This document shows, in pieces, positions 24,623 to 36,946 of a stretch of DNA of 64,000 nt. The position numbers and the translations under genes are program-made. The notes beneath the pieces were generated by a model. The model saw only the letters and a list, made by a program, of their open reading frames with translations, did no database searches and had not been told where the DNA came from. The stretch's first letter is position 1, and every line of letters starts with the position of its first letter. Location of the stretch: assembly GCA_015501585.1 (NCBI GenBank), contig JADNRY010000015.1:124001-188000 (forward strand), in the 5' to 3' direction. The DNA comes from Rhodocollybia butyracea. Its lineage: Eukaryota; Basidiomycota; Agaricomycetes; Agaricales; Omphalotaceae.

Positions 24623-26128
24623 TGCCTCGCGTTCACGTGAAAATTTACATAAACATTGTCGATATTATGAGCTTTGACACTACTGTCTTTGGATATATAC
24701 TCTTCGTACCGTGACTTTTCCTCCATCGGTCAACTGAGGCCCGAGGCGAGGATTTACTATCTCCATACTCACTTACCTGATCAGATTTACCTTGTCTACA
24801 GAGTAAATACAGATCAATCCTTTCGGGCAAATCTCATTTTTCCGCGTCGTCTGCTCTTACGGACGAGACTCTCGAAAACCGATAAATCGCGATATATTTT
24901 TTTATCTATCTCAAGTGATGGGACAACATTCAATCCTGGTCTCGAAAGCCGAAATTCACGAAAGCGAAAAAAGTCTTCACAGGGGAACGTGTTATATTAT
25001 ACTCCAGCAGCGGCAGCTCCTGTCATTCACTGCGCCTTCTCCCGATACCATTCCAATTTTAATTTCTCTGGCCCTCTTAAATTTTGAAGAGGATTGTGCT
25101 CTAAACATACAATGCTTTCTGCAGCGTAGTTCCTGTGGCAATTTAGTACCCTCAAACAGACGACCAGTATCATGTACGCAGATTTTTGACCTTTACCGTA
25201 TCAGTACAAACGTCTATGAACTATTATCTTATCTACAGGAATATCAGTTCATACTGGCTGTTGGGGGTTGTGCGCGTGCAAGGCGGCGTAGTGAACGCCT
25301 GGGAGGAACCGTCGCATGTATGACGCCATATGCATGTCCTTGACCTCTGCAGCTGCGTTTTTTCGCCGTTTTTCGCCTTTGATATAAGGAACATCTCATT
25401 ATTGCGCAACCAGGTTCAATAATCGGGGGTCCTGTATTCGGTACTACCACCGAGTACTAGTGAGTACTGAGCTGTACTGAGCACTTGCAACGTTGTCGCA
25501 TTAAAAACACAGATTTAGGTCCGGAAGGAGGGAAGAACTTGAACTTGACCGTGATATCGTTAGGGCTTGCGCTCATTTCCGAACGTCGAGTCCAACCCAA
25601 TAGAGAGTTTTTTTTTCGAGTGAAATTTTGCATGTACCAAGGCTGAGAAAAAATTTCTTCTCCCTTTTTCTCTACTTCGGATGGATTATATTTGTACAAA
25701 GTAAAAAAAAACAGCATTGTCGGAACCTCTTGATACTTATGAATGGAATGGCCATGACTATCTTGAGATGAGCGAGTGAGTGGAATGAATAAATAAAAAT
25801 CGGTAGGCTAGATGGGCCGCCAGGTGGTGCCAGACTTGCACTTGGTTGAAAATTTTACGGATTTCTCAACACTGGTATACCGAAGACTTCAAATGAAAGC
25901 GGGTTAGGTTGCTGGAATCTTAGATTCCACACACTTGTTAGCTAGATGTGAAGACTCAGGTCAATTCGAGTCAAGTATTCCAGACTACCCCCGAATGGAT
26001 TATGGCCCAATCAGTGCGAGATTGGAAGTGGCTTAAATCTAGCCGTATTATAGAGAAACTACTTACCTTTAGCAGTTGCTTCTATGAAACTTGCTTTGAC
26101 ATATCCATTTATAGAAGCTTCGCCTCTG
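24623..26128. other. Accessory intergenic DNA with duplicated promoter pieces
   Basis: The first 250 bp are the promoter side of the F-box fragment and align with 27850-28060. The middle (24890-25650) holds only unsupported open frames. A DBP3 5' fragment lies at about 25665-25830. The rest up to the F-box gene stop shows nothing recognisable. Confidence 0.5.
25665..25830 (-). pseudogene. Duplicated fragment of the DBP3 5' end
   Basis: Aligns with about 20255-20410: TTGTACAAAGTAA, then the first-intron/start region around GGCCATGACTATCT, then the upstream GAGTGAGxGGAATGAAT. It thus contains the start codon, intron 1 and the proximal promoter of DBP3 in diverged form. No helicase coding sequence follows. 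Confidence 0.6.
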
Positions 26129-27823
26129 CTACAGCTCCACCTCCGCTACACCGTGACACTCTATCTGGATATCAAGATCTGGGCTTTCCTCCTGAAGTTC
26201 TAAAGTCTTTTCCCCTGCAGCCTGCATTGACCAAGAAATATACATCTTCACTGTCTGTAAGTGGGGCAAGGGAACATCGAACGCGTCCAATTTCCCTTTT
26301 CTCGAGCGGAGGAAATTGATAAGGAGTCCGAGCGAGTCCATTGGCATGTTCGTCAGAGAGATAAGCTGCTGGAGTTTCGGAAGCACAATGGTGCATGAAC
26401 TACTCCCTTCATTTCCGGTAAGCTCTTCATCTACTGCTCTAACATTGTATCCGCGATCCAAAACACGAAGGTGAGGTGGTGTAAGCGCTAGCAGCAAACG
26501 GTTGACCATTGCTCCCCGATCCTGAAACTGCTCTTGGTAATCAAAGCTCGGCAGAGATGGTAAAAGATAAAGCAATTCCATGATCGACCTAGAAGTGAAC
26601 GGGACACAAGAGATGGAGAGATGGGTTAATGGAGGCTGATTTTGACTGATCCAAGAGGATACGGAGGGTAAAAGATCGAAAGCCGTGCGCCTTGAATCAG
26701 ATATCAAGGAGAAACGAGTCAGAGTTGGCATGGTAAAACTATCCAGTATCATCAAAGGTACGAAAGACCCGTCCCATAGATGAAACTCCAGAGTCTGCAT
26801 GAAGAAAAGTAAGATCCGGTAGCGTTGCAGAGCCAAAATCATGGATTACTTTGAGGCATATGTTCCGGGCATTGGGGAGACTCGCTAAGGTGCGAAATGC
26901 TTGATTCGAGGTTACATTGCGCAAGATTACATGTTCGATGGCATTACAAGGATGAGTGGATTTCACCCCGACCACATCAAATACCACCGAGCACAATCGA
27001 GGACAGGCGATCGTATATTCATGGTGGGATGTGAAAAGGTTGGGGATGGATATTTCGAGACGGCGCAGCTCTGAGAATTATCACCTTTAAACATTGACAG
27101 GAAGATAGCATCTGTCCCTTTATCGAAAATTGCAGAGCGCCATCGATTGGTAGTTTCAGAGGAGAAGAAGCCGAAAATATCATTGATAGGAGTGGCCCTA
27201 CCACTCAACTTAAAGTTGAGCGGGTGAAAACCAGAGCGTTTGATGAAGAGGTGAACCATCGGATACCCAAGCTGCCCCTAGTGAAAATGAAAGCAAGACC
27301 ATAGCTCAGACATTCAAGTGACTAGGTTATACCATCTACTGCAGACCTGGCTGACCATCAAAGTCTGCATGCGCGGGTAGCCTATACGATTGGACTCTAC
27401 ATGGTCACAGCAGATAAGCTTGAAGATTTCGCCTAAGACGTCCTCCGAAAGCCTTCGGATGTGTGCTTTGATAGAGAGAATCCCTTCTCGGTATAGTCGA
27501 ATTCGATTTGCACGTTTCACCATGGAATTGATAGGGATATGGTCCACCTCATAACAATCCAAGACAGCCTGAAATTCGAAGGCCAAGTGATCCAGGTCTG
27601 CAAGCTTGGAAGGACATGGAGGAGTCCCTGAGCGTATTTCACCGATGATTTCGCCGCAGCGCATTCGTTCTACATCAAACTCCAGTGCTTGGGTGTCGCC
27701 ATGCAGATATTTGCCCGGTTCAAGTTCAGGTAGGTCCAAGACATTGACGACAGATCCTAGGGAAGAATTTATGAGATATTTTTTCTCAGTCACAGGCTTT
27801 TCACCTTTGAAGACGTTGGACAT
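26129..27823 (-). pseudogene. F-box/LRR-type gene, decayed
   Basis: Starts like its paralogue at 54726-56490: a tiny exon 27823-27805 (MSNVFK), an intron ending CCCTAG, then exon 2 from 27756. The F-box segment IRRLSEDVLGEIFKLICCD...LMVSQVCSRWYNLVT is intact, so the N-terminal part looks like a Skp1-binding F-box protein. Just after NLVT the same frame meets TGA and then TAG, and at least two frameshifts separate the later pieces (WRSAIFDKG, CPRLCSVVFDVVG, MPTLTRFSLISDSRR, LPHLQTVKMYISW). These pieces match the LRR-like C-terminal region of the paralogue in order. A degenerate copy; a truncated F-box-only product is possible. Confidence 0.75.
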
Positions 27824-28340
27824 TGATATTGGTTCCTTGAGGTACATAAGATGCCATTATTGGTTCGCCTCGCGTTCACGTGAAATTACTACATAATTTC
27901 TGCGAGTCCTTTATATGCGAACAAGTATTCTCTTCGCAAAAGACTAACTAGCTAGGCTATGCGAGTCCAGCAAGCTTCAAGCTGGATTTTCCCCGTAAGT
28001 TCAAGCGTTTCGGGTAGATCTCATTTTTCCGCGTCGTCTGCTCTTATGGGTTAGCCTCTTAAAACCGACTTGTTAGAATCGCCAATCTTGAAACCTCTTA
28101 TTCAATAGTATCTCCTATGAAGAAACAACATTGCAAGGGCCAAGCTCAGGCGCCCCGTGATCGAAAGTGCGTAGATTGTGTAAAAGGTTGGTGAAAGGTC
28201 GTCTCGTCACAAAAGAACGCTTCAGGGAGACGGCCCGAGTTTACAACGCGTGACTACGTGACCTATTGTCACTTGGTCCGTAACGATGGCCAGCTTCGGA
28301 CGATAATCCTTTGCAAGAATCATCCACGTAAAAAACACAA
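27824..28340. other. Divergent region, F-box pseudogene / MED25
   Basis: 517 bp. The half next to the F-box locus repeats the upstream DNA of the fragment at 24622 (CCTCGCGTTCACGTGAAA; ATCTCATTTTTCCGCGTCGTCTG, written in two parts across 27871-28040). The right part is the upstream region of MED25. Confidence 0.55.
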
Positions 28341-31300
28341 ATGGCTGTACCAGACGCAACAACTCCAGTGGAGTTTGGTGCTCTGGCCATCGTCGTGGAC
28401 TCGTCTGTGGCCCTGGCATTGAACTGGCACACAGTCATGTCCAAGTATCTCTCGCAATTCGTGAAGCGATTGATGGAACTAAACCCAGGAAATCCTGTAT
28501 GTTGGATGCCTTGCGATTATTTATTTCTAATCGCTCGTCTTAGTACCGCGTCGCATGGGTAACATACGGACCATCAGACTGCTCCCTTCCTTGCAAACGT
28601 TACTTTGTCGACTTTCAAACTCTCTCGCCACTTTTCAAGAATATGGAGGAACTAGGTCTTGGGTCGACATCTGGAGGTGTAAGTGGCATGGCAGCCCTAG
28701 ATGGCTTGGTTGCAGCTATCGAGGTACGCGGAACATGGCACATTCATCTTCAACAGCTAATGATTTACAGTTGTTCGATATCCTCGCGTCAAAGTCGAAA
28801 ATGCCTCGTAAATTACCCTCACATATCCTACACATCACCGCGTCCGTTCCAAATAATGCTCAACATCCCATGGCAAATAATTCCCCTGCACTGGATCAAG
28901 TTACATGGGAGACACTACCAACAGAAATAAGCAAAGTGCGGCCTTTTCTTTCAAGAAGAACCATGTTCTTACGCCTTCTTTTCTAGCGCGCAATCCTCCT
29001 GAGTTCTATCGTTCTAAACCCTAAGAACACAAAGATATCCGACTTACATTCATCTGTGAGTGCAATATCTGCCGCGCGTCTTGAACGACTTCCTTAAAGT
29101 AAAATAGCCTGCTCTTAACACGGCTTCTACGTCGTGGCTCGGGGTTCAAACTCCTCACATAGCCTATGTAGCTTTGCTAAGCGCGCCTCCCAAAGGTTCG
29201 TCGCCGGATTTCTGGGATGAATATCAGGCTCTCATCCTTTTTTCATCCAGGTATCAAACGTCCAGCAGACCAAATGCCCACCCTCGAACAGCCGCCTGAA
29301 AAACGACATCAATCATCGGCAGTATCACCACCCCGACCACAAAACACAAACATTCCGAATACGAACACAACCCCACCAACTAGTCTTCCACCCACTGTGA
29401 ACAATCAGCCACTTCAACCACCCGCTGCCCAGAAACCCACTCAACCAGTTGGGGTGCCCAATGCTGGAGGTCCGCCACACAACTCGTATCCCCTCCCTTT
29501 ACCCAACTCGACCGAGAAATTCCCGTGGCCTGTTGGTATTCCACCACTCACTCCTGGTGAGCTAATCCAACGCTTCAAGTTATCGGAAGAGGCTCGCAAA
29601 CGAGGTGAGGCTGCATTGGCAGCCGCGGTCCAGGGAGGTGATCCTCTCAAGATAGAAACGATTAAGCAGGAGATTGCTAAAGTCGAGCCGATGTGGAATC
29701 GACTGAGGGCGGTGACTACCGGTTATGTGAACGCACTGAAGAGATCAGGAGTACCAATGCATAACTCCAATATACTCGGCGCACCAGGACAAATTCAGCC
29801 GTCGGCTTCAACGTCGACGACTGGGGGAGATTCCAATGCTTCGAACAATTCCGATCTACAAGCTTCTCAATCTCAACCTCACCCTAATCCATCATCTTCC
29901 AAACCCAACTTGACTACGTCAGATACACACTCTGTACCAGGCGGTCTATCGACCGGCTCGCCAGCCATCGCTTCGATGAAAACCTCGCCCAGACCCTCGC
30001 CAAAACTAAAGCCATCCCCCAAAACCAATCCTAACGCAGCCAAACCTTCCCCGAAGCCCAAGCCTTCTCCTGCCAAGAGCGTTCCTGCTTCCGCTGCTGC
30101 TGCTCCAGGCGTAGGACCAGGAAACTCATCCGGAGGTATACCAATGCAGAGCATGTCACCAGAAGTCGCAGCGCAAATGCAGAAGCTTGAGCGACAACAT
30201 CCGAGGGATATGGCGAGGGGACAGACGAGTCCGAGTTTGGGTGTTACTACTGTCGGCGGTGCTCCCCCGCAACACGCGCTGAATCAGAATGCCCAGAATA
30301 ACAACCCGCAACAAGATACTGTCGGTATTCCTGGCAGCAACTTCCCTCCAGGTCCCCCGATTGGATTAGGGGGAGGAAACCCGAATCCGAATTTACCTAA
30401 TCAGCCTGGAATTTCAGCTGTATCAACCATACCGAATACGGGTGCGCCTAATGGACCTGCGTGGACAGGCACATTGTTTCTTCCTGGTGATGGTCCACGG
30501 AAAGACTTGAGGCTTTCCGTCTTGGCTTTGAGTGCAAATCATACAGAGTGGTGAGTGTCGTTTTCATATGCCATTGTGGCTTCTATGATTATACTCATTT
30601 CCTCCTTTCAGTCGTGCTCATACCTGGCCATCCGAAATGACCCTTACCACAACCCGCGATCCTGTCGTCAGTCTTCCCGAGTTTCAGATGTGGGCCAAAA
30701 AGACGAGGCCAGTAGTGTGTACGTTCAAAGCTCACGCACGGCCGAATGTTCCCCAAATGAATAGCGCAAATGAGCAATTGTTCAGTATGCTGCTGAACAT
30801 GATTGGATCATCTAAGACCGTGAGTTTTTTTTTCCTCTTTCAATAATTCCTCTGCTTAGTTTGCTCTTGCAGTATTTCGTCTCATCCTGGACTCTTCCAT
30901 CCGGCGCCCAAACCAACAATGTCTTGTTCGCGTTCGCACCTCCCCATGGACTCATCGGAACGTTCTTTCCCGTCACTGGGATCCAAGAAATGCCTAGATC
31001 CGTCTCCGGCGCCCCCGGCGCTCTCCCAGCCGGTATGCCAGGAGGAATGCCAGGAGGAATGGCAAGACCAGCCCCTGTCGGTGTTCCGCCTCTAAACCCC
31101 ACAAATGTACTCACTATCATCCAAATGATGCCGTTGAAGCCAGAGGCCAAGGCGCGGCTTATGCAGCTACCCCCTGACATGCAAGTTGAAGCAGTAAAGA
31201 GCTTTCTGATTCAGAAAAAGGTTGCTATGGCGGCGGGTGCGTCCGGACAAGGAGCCGGGCAAGGACAAGGACCAGGACAGGGACAGGGACAACCACAACT

Positions 31301-31928
31301 ACAAGGAGGAATGGGATTGGGGGGTGGGCCAGGACAGTTGGGCATGCCACCGGGACAGAAACCCGGACCTGGAGGAGGCATGAACATTCCCGTTGCGGCT
31401 GCGGCGGCGATGGCGGCGCGAATGCAACAGAGCGGGATGACTTTACCATTGGGAATGCAAGGTTTAGCGGGTATGGGTATGCAGGGTATGAACATGGGAC
31501 GCGGAGGCGGCCAGCCTGGTCAACCGGATGGTAATCAGATAAACCCGCAACACATGGCTGCTTTGCTTGGTGCGATGCGGGGAAACATGGGTGGTATGGG
31601 CGGTATGAATATAAACAATATGGGAGGTATGGGCGGAGGGAACAACAACAATCATGGAGGTATGCCGGGTAATATGGGTAATATGAATATGCAGAACTCG
31701 GGTATGGGGAATATGAACGGGATGGGGCCTGGAAGTATGACACTCCAACAGCAAATGGCGCAAATGCAGCAGATGCAGCAGAATCGTGCTGGCTTTGGAG
31801 GCGGAGGTGGCGGGGGACCAGGTGGTGGTGGTCCTGGAGCAGCCGGAAGCAATCTGAGCATGGATATGCTGCAATCATTCATGCATCGGACGGGCGATGG
31901 ACCCGGGGCTGGGCAAGGAGGAGGATGA
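28341..31928 (+). CDS. MED25: Mediator subunit Med25-like protein, one-base frame break
   Basis: Mediator complex subunit linking activators to RNA polymerase II. Exons 28341-28496, 28544-28723, 28771-28935, 28987-29055, 29108-30550, 30612-30819, 30873-31928; about 1091 aa after repair. The N-terminal 250 or so residues form the Med25 vWA domain (EFGALAIVVDSSVALALNWH; YRVAWVTYGPSD; GMAALDGLVAAIELFDIL; ILHITASVPN). A long Pro/Ser/Gln-rich disordered region follows, then a conserved C-terminal module (LFLPGDGPRKDLRLSVLALSA; MWAKKTRPVVCTFKAHARP; SSWTLPSGAQTNNVLFAFAPP) and a Gly/Met/Gln-rich tail of more than 200 residues. The frame breaks at the T6 run 29238-29243; one T fewer links EYQALILF to HPGIKRPADQ and fixes all later phases. 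Confidence 0.85.
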
Positions 31929-32420
31929 GGGATCTGTCATTATATCTTTACTTTAACTCTTCGTCGTTATCGTTGCATCACTGTATTTTTTTTGTATCAT
32001 CAACATGTATAATTATCGTTTGGACTGGAATTTGGATGTCCTTTCTCCTATCGTCATGAGAATATACCCAGATCTGCGCAGTTTGAAGCTGATAGTTTTT
32101 AATATAGGTGCGCATTGCTTCAAGATCTTTCAAGATAATGTTCACATAAACCCACATTTTTCATCTTCAAAAGGACACTGAATTGAGAGGAGTTGTCGCG
32201 TAAGAGGGCTTTGTCTTGCCTTCACTGCCTTACAAGTTTATGAAAGGCGCCCTTCGGTTCGCCCACTGGTGACCCAAGGAATCGCAGGAGTGGCGTGTCG
32301 TTGACCTCTGCTTGCAAGTCTCTTTATCGAGAGCGCGCGATAGAATTTCTAGCAGGCGGCAGTAAAGTCTAGCTGAAGAACGGACTGAACAAGATGTATA
32401 AGTATCAGTATTACAAGTAG
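31929..32420. other. Convergent intergenic region, MED25 / RecQ-like helicase
   Basis: 492 bp between two stop codons; no gene seen. AT-rich sequence after the MED25 stop fits 3' processing signals. Confidence 0.5.
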
Positions 32421-34668
32421 CTACGGAACACGTTTCGCTCTTTTTCTAGTCTCTTCAGGATATTCAGTATCAAACGTAAGAATAACATCAAAAGCGTTTT
32501 GAGCCCATAAAGTAGCGAAATCACCATCCACTTCTTCATGAAGTTCTGTGATAACGTCTGCAACAGAGTGGATGTACATGGGATGTACCTTGCTAAGGGA
32601 AACAAGATCATCGTCGCTGATAATCAAATACTCGGGAAAGACACCAGAAATTGGATCCTTTTCGTGTTCTGCTCTACGCCAGCGGAATAGACGTGCCAGT
32701 AAGGGCTTCTGGAATCGAGGAGCACGTTTTTTCTTCTTAACACCTATGTTTCTTTCCTCCTCTTCTTCCTCCTCTTCATCGTCAATTTCTGCGCGGGGCT
32801 CATTGTTCGTTGCTTTCCGCTTTCCAACAGTTGCCGGAGGAGGTGGAGGATTGTAAAGAGGCCCGGGAAGGTAGTCTTGAAAATTAAATATCTGTGTATC
32901 GTTATTGGGTTTAGCACGGTCGCAGCAATCCTTGGTATAGTCCAGACCTGTAACAATTGTTAGTGAAAGCTATTTGTACGAGAGATACAAACACACATGC
33001 GGACCATTTATCTGCAAAATAATTGGACTTGTTCTCGCGTACACAGGGCGTATGCATACATTCAATCCCAGATCGCGGAATACGGTCACCCTCATTGGAA
33101 CCTGGTTTGAGCATGGTTCGAGGACGATCGGGATCTTTGTAGAAGGGGAGATCCTTGTTATGGAACTCGTTGAGTTTGATATTGCGAACCCGAGGCTCGT
33201 AGAACACGACATGGAGACCACCAATGGACCTATGTCCTTTTTGCTGATCATTTTCACTTCCGTTGAATACACCAACATTCACCATAATCTGCACATCAGG
33301 AAAGTTGAGTCCCTGATTGCGACATTAGCATTGAGTTAGAGAGCAGAGCACAAAAACCTTATACCGTTGTTTCTCCAGAGGTTGCACACAGTATACGACA
33401 TGGACCATCAGGACGTGTAAAGTTATCATAGACTTGTTCAAGATACTGCGGCGACATTAGACTGTAGTAGTGCGAGGCAAAACCAGTTCCCCGGAACTGA
33501 GGAGGGGCACGTTGATCAAGAAACCTAGCGACTTGTCGAGTCAAAGTGTCGTTATCAAAGAAAATAAGAATGCGTGGCTGGTCTAGCAGAGTTCCATTGA
33601 CGGGAAACGGGTTTCGTAAGAAGCAAAGGTAGTTTGCAAAAACTTTGAAGTTTCTTACTACACAGTGACGAGCGTAGACGATTGTCGGCTGGTTGATACT
33701 CATACGCATCAAAGAATAGTCCGTACCAAGCAACGAGCCTTCGAGTGTGGTTTGGACATGCGGAGGGCACGTCACTGTGAATCCACGCCAAAAGATAGTC
33801 TTGGGAAGAGTCATCTTCAGTTCAGAAAAGCGACCCCAGGCTGAATGAAGCGCAGGTACTCCAAACCGTTCCATACCAGCATAGTGAACAAAGTGGATTT
33901 CATCGACATTGACGTGGCTGATTCGCTGTTGAAACGCTTGGTTACGGAGCAATAGCGCGAATTGAGTGGATTGGCCCTCTGATGATTTGAAGAGCTGTTC
34001 AGCAGTAACGATGAGGTGCCTTGCAGTCCCTTGCTGAGATTTTCTTTGGCGTCCGTCATGGATGTTCATCTGTCAGAGATATTACAATTAGACGCGAAAC
34101 CGATCTGTGCTGCATACCCTCCAGTAATCGATATCTTTGCGCGTATCTTGGTTAATGGCAAGGGTCTTTATCCCATACTTAAGTAGAAACGATGTGACCT
34201 GTCAAATCATTCGTATTATTTCGAGAATTCACAATATCCAAGACGTACCTGTGTCGCCTGCAGTCTCTTCAAGGGTGATATAGTAATGAAGATCCTAGTT
34301 GAGTCTGATGTCTCCAACAGCATCAGCAAAGCCATGATATGCTTCTTCCCAAATCCTGTACTGGCCACAACTAACGAGTTTTGCCTATTGGAGACTAAAG
34401 TTGCCTGCAGCTGAATAATTTTTGGAACTTCGAGTCCTCGAGTTGCGTAGAAAGCAAGGAGACATAGTCTGAGTAAAAGAATTTGGTCTTTTGTCGGTTC
34501 TGTTCCTCCATCATCCAGTGGTGCGAGCGAGAGAATAAAATGAATCGGAAATCTGAGCCGCGTATGTGGATCCATCGTCGCGTATTTGATGCCGAGTTGA
34601 GCCCAATCGTCCCTACGAATTTCATTTAGGAATTGCCAGAGGTCACAAGGACCCGAAATTTGAGCCAT
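32421..34668 (-). CDS. RecQ-like superfamily 2 helicase-domain protein, mushroom expanded family
   Basis: Five exons, 682 aa, no frame repair: 34668-34249, 34198-34118, 34069-33365, 33312-32997, 32947-32421. The helicase fold is recognisable: a Walker A-like VVASTGFGKKHIMALL, motif Ia FITISPLKRLQATQ, ILHLIVTAEQLFKS, motif II VDEIHFVHYAG, motif III FTVTCPPHVQ, motif IV LIFFDNDTLTRQVA, then CRILCATSGETTGLNFPDVQIMVNVG and FYEPRVR. This resembles the expanded RecQ/DEAD-like family in Agaricomycetes. The residue after GK is Lys instead of Thr/Ser, and motif VI reads QQKGHRS where QRxGRxxR is expected, so ATP hydrolysis is doubtful. The C-terminal part has an acidic Glu run and a KKKRAPRF basic patch. 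Role unknown. Confidence 0.82.
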
Positions 34669-35532
34669 GAGGTCGTCAACACGTTATAGAGCACAGAAAC
34701 AGGAAGCGCTTATACTTAGGAGAGTGAGAATGCACGAAAAGGCTAAGCGCGCAATCCTTTATATATATCGTGTTCCATTGTTCAGTACGATGCTAAGACA
34801 GTATGTACAGAACGTATCTAGGTACATATTAGTGTCGGAATCATGGTCCCACTTGGATAGTTTACTGCCCTCGATCTGAGTATGACCCAGTGGGCTGCCC
34901 CATCTCGTCATGGTATATTGCACGTGCATCTATCCTCCTTGATTCCATACTCCTTTTCTTCACGCTCTCCACTGTCTTTTGCCTTTCCAAATTCCATAAT
35001 CAGCAGTCCCCATCCGGCGAAGCACCTTTCTTTCCAAAAGCTGTTTTATTATTATTAGACTGCCATTGCCGCGTGAGCTAGAACTATACAAAGTTTTGAT
35101 TCCCAGACACTGAAGGTATTTTCATAGAGATTGTTTGAAGGCATTTCGTTTCGACGTCCAGGGAACCAGTCTTGTATAGCTTACTACAGACTTCTGCAAA
35201 AACTCGCGGACCGTACGGTCCGATCACTCTCTTCAAGCTGACGGTGATGGACAACAGTGGACAACCCAAAGTCCACTCTCTCTCAGTGTCCTCTATCTGC
35301 TTGGACATTCTTTAGGCAGCCTTACCTGTTTTCGTCATTCCTAGCTCGTTCAGGTGGCCTCTGAACGAACAGATAACTAATAGCGAAAATTGCAGTTAAA
35401 ATCAATTGTGCTTTACGTCAGAACTCAAGAATCACAACAATTGTGCGGTATGCGTCTATCTCCTTTGTCTGATTAAACTTATTATTCGACGTAGATAGAT
35501 AGATGTATAGCTTTATTGGCGCATAGTTATAC
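34669..35532. other. Intergenic, helicase upstream to IDO 3' end
   Basis: 864 bp. Short open frames (34667-34879, 34890-35081, 35084-35308) show no domain or splice support. No gene called. Confidence 0.5.
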
Positions 35533-36946
35533 CTAGCTCCTCAACGCTACCTCAGCCGTAGCATTTATCCCTGCTTTCAACAAAATTGCCACCTCATTGC
35601 CACCAGTCCCACGAACCTGTTCAATCCCCTGCTCCTCGATTCCAGGAACAAGTCGATTAACTGCCGGAGGAGGGGTGGTTTTAGCCATATCTACGACATA
35701 AGAGATGGCAATACGCATGTGAAGACCCCTCAACTTCTTCAACGCTGCGATGGCGTTATTATACGGACCTTGAAGCACAGGCGTACGTCGAGCAACGTCC
35801 CGAACAAAACAAGGTGATTTTTCCAGATGCTGCAAGTACTCCCGATGTTTCCCCAGCATATACATCCGCATGCGTTCCATAAATCCTTGAGGCTGGTGGG
35901 CTTTCCCGTTCTTTGCGCGTGATTTTAGATCTTGGTCCTTCTCTGGTTTATCATGGCTGATACCCAGGAATAGATCTAATACATGTATCACTGCGCTCTG
36001 GCCACCAGAAGGTCCGCTGAGGTACTGTAGCTCTGGAACGGCGGAATCTACTCCCTCGTATATCCATCCAGAATCCGAAGGCCCTTTGGCGCCGCTTCCG
36101 TTGTACCATGGACGCATATACCAGTAGAAAACATATGGATTACAACCATCTCGAATCGACTGGATAAGATTGCTCATTTCTTCGATCATTTGTCTAGCAA
36201 GCCTGGTTATGGAAACACAATCGTCTAGGATTGGGATTTGATTGTAGCCCTCGATCATTCGTAGTAGATGGGCACCGTGTAGTTCAATCGTAGCCTGAAC
36301 CTGATAAAAGTGTTGTTCGTCCTCTCTTCCAGAAAAAGAGTGAACAATCGCCATATTATCAATGGTAACTGGCTTATCGGGGTATATGAGTTCCCAGTTC
36401 CATGTAACTGTATCCGCGAACGTTATGACAGGGGCAATACGCAGGATACGAGATACTTCAACTAGAGGGACAGCAATTGACTTGGGGACTATCTTTGGTG
36501 CGGGAGGAAGTGCAGGAGGAAGCGAGTGGACGTAGTATTGAACGAGCCAAGTCAATACTACATGCGCTCGTTGGAGAAGCCGCTGGTCCGTCAATGGTTG
36601 AATATCCAGGACTGGAGTCTGTAATATCATTAACATCAACCCAAGCTGATCGGTGGCATAAACCTACCAATCTCATACGGACTCTCCAAGATTCGCCCGC
36701 TGTCTTCAAGGCCAAAGCTTCTTCAGATAAATCCTCCCCTAGTCTTAGGATCTCAGGGGCCTCTGCCAACGCGTCTTCCCATATCTTGTATTGACCTGAA
36801 AGACGAGGAAGAGGCTCTGAAGGAAGAAATCCAGTCACTGGGTCAATGTCAAAGTCGGTTTGAGATGGAAGTATATGCTTTGAAGCTCGGAATGTTTGGG
36901 TGAAGATATCAATGAAATAAGCAACGAATGTGAAGTAGTCTGGCAT
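35533..36946 (-). CDS. IDO: Indoleamine 2,3-dioxygenase family protein
   Basis: Heme dioxygenase opening the indole ring of tryptophan to N-formylkynurenine, first step to NAD+ and kynurenines. Two exons, 36946-36668 and 36618-35533, 454 aa. Family landmarks: VTGFLPSEPLPRL near the N terminus; IAVPLVEVSRILRIAPVITFADTVTWNW; YRxRP-like FYWYMRPW; SGPSGGQSAVIHVLDLFLGISH; MRMYMLGKHREYLQHLEK; LKKLRGLHMRIAISYVV, where the His (about residue 393) is the expected proximal heme ligand; and the mobile-loop VRGTGGNE. The open frame continues upstream of ATG 36946 with protein-like sequence (APDFYCFGDIKHFQTLRDIF), so an additional 5' exon near 37020-37220 is likely and the true N terminus may be longer. 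Confidence 0.9.

Noticed and set aside
24674..25343. Overlapping open frames of 137 and 142 codons
   Set aside because: Low-complexity translation with no domain or introns; the region begins with F-box promoter homology.
31211..31882. Minus-strand open frames of 76-217 codons opposite the MED25 tail
   Set aside because: Repetitive Pro/Cys/His-rich antisense shadows of the Gly/Met repeat DNA.
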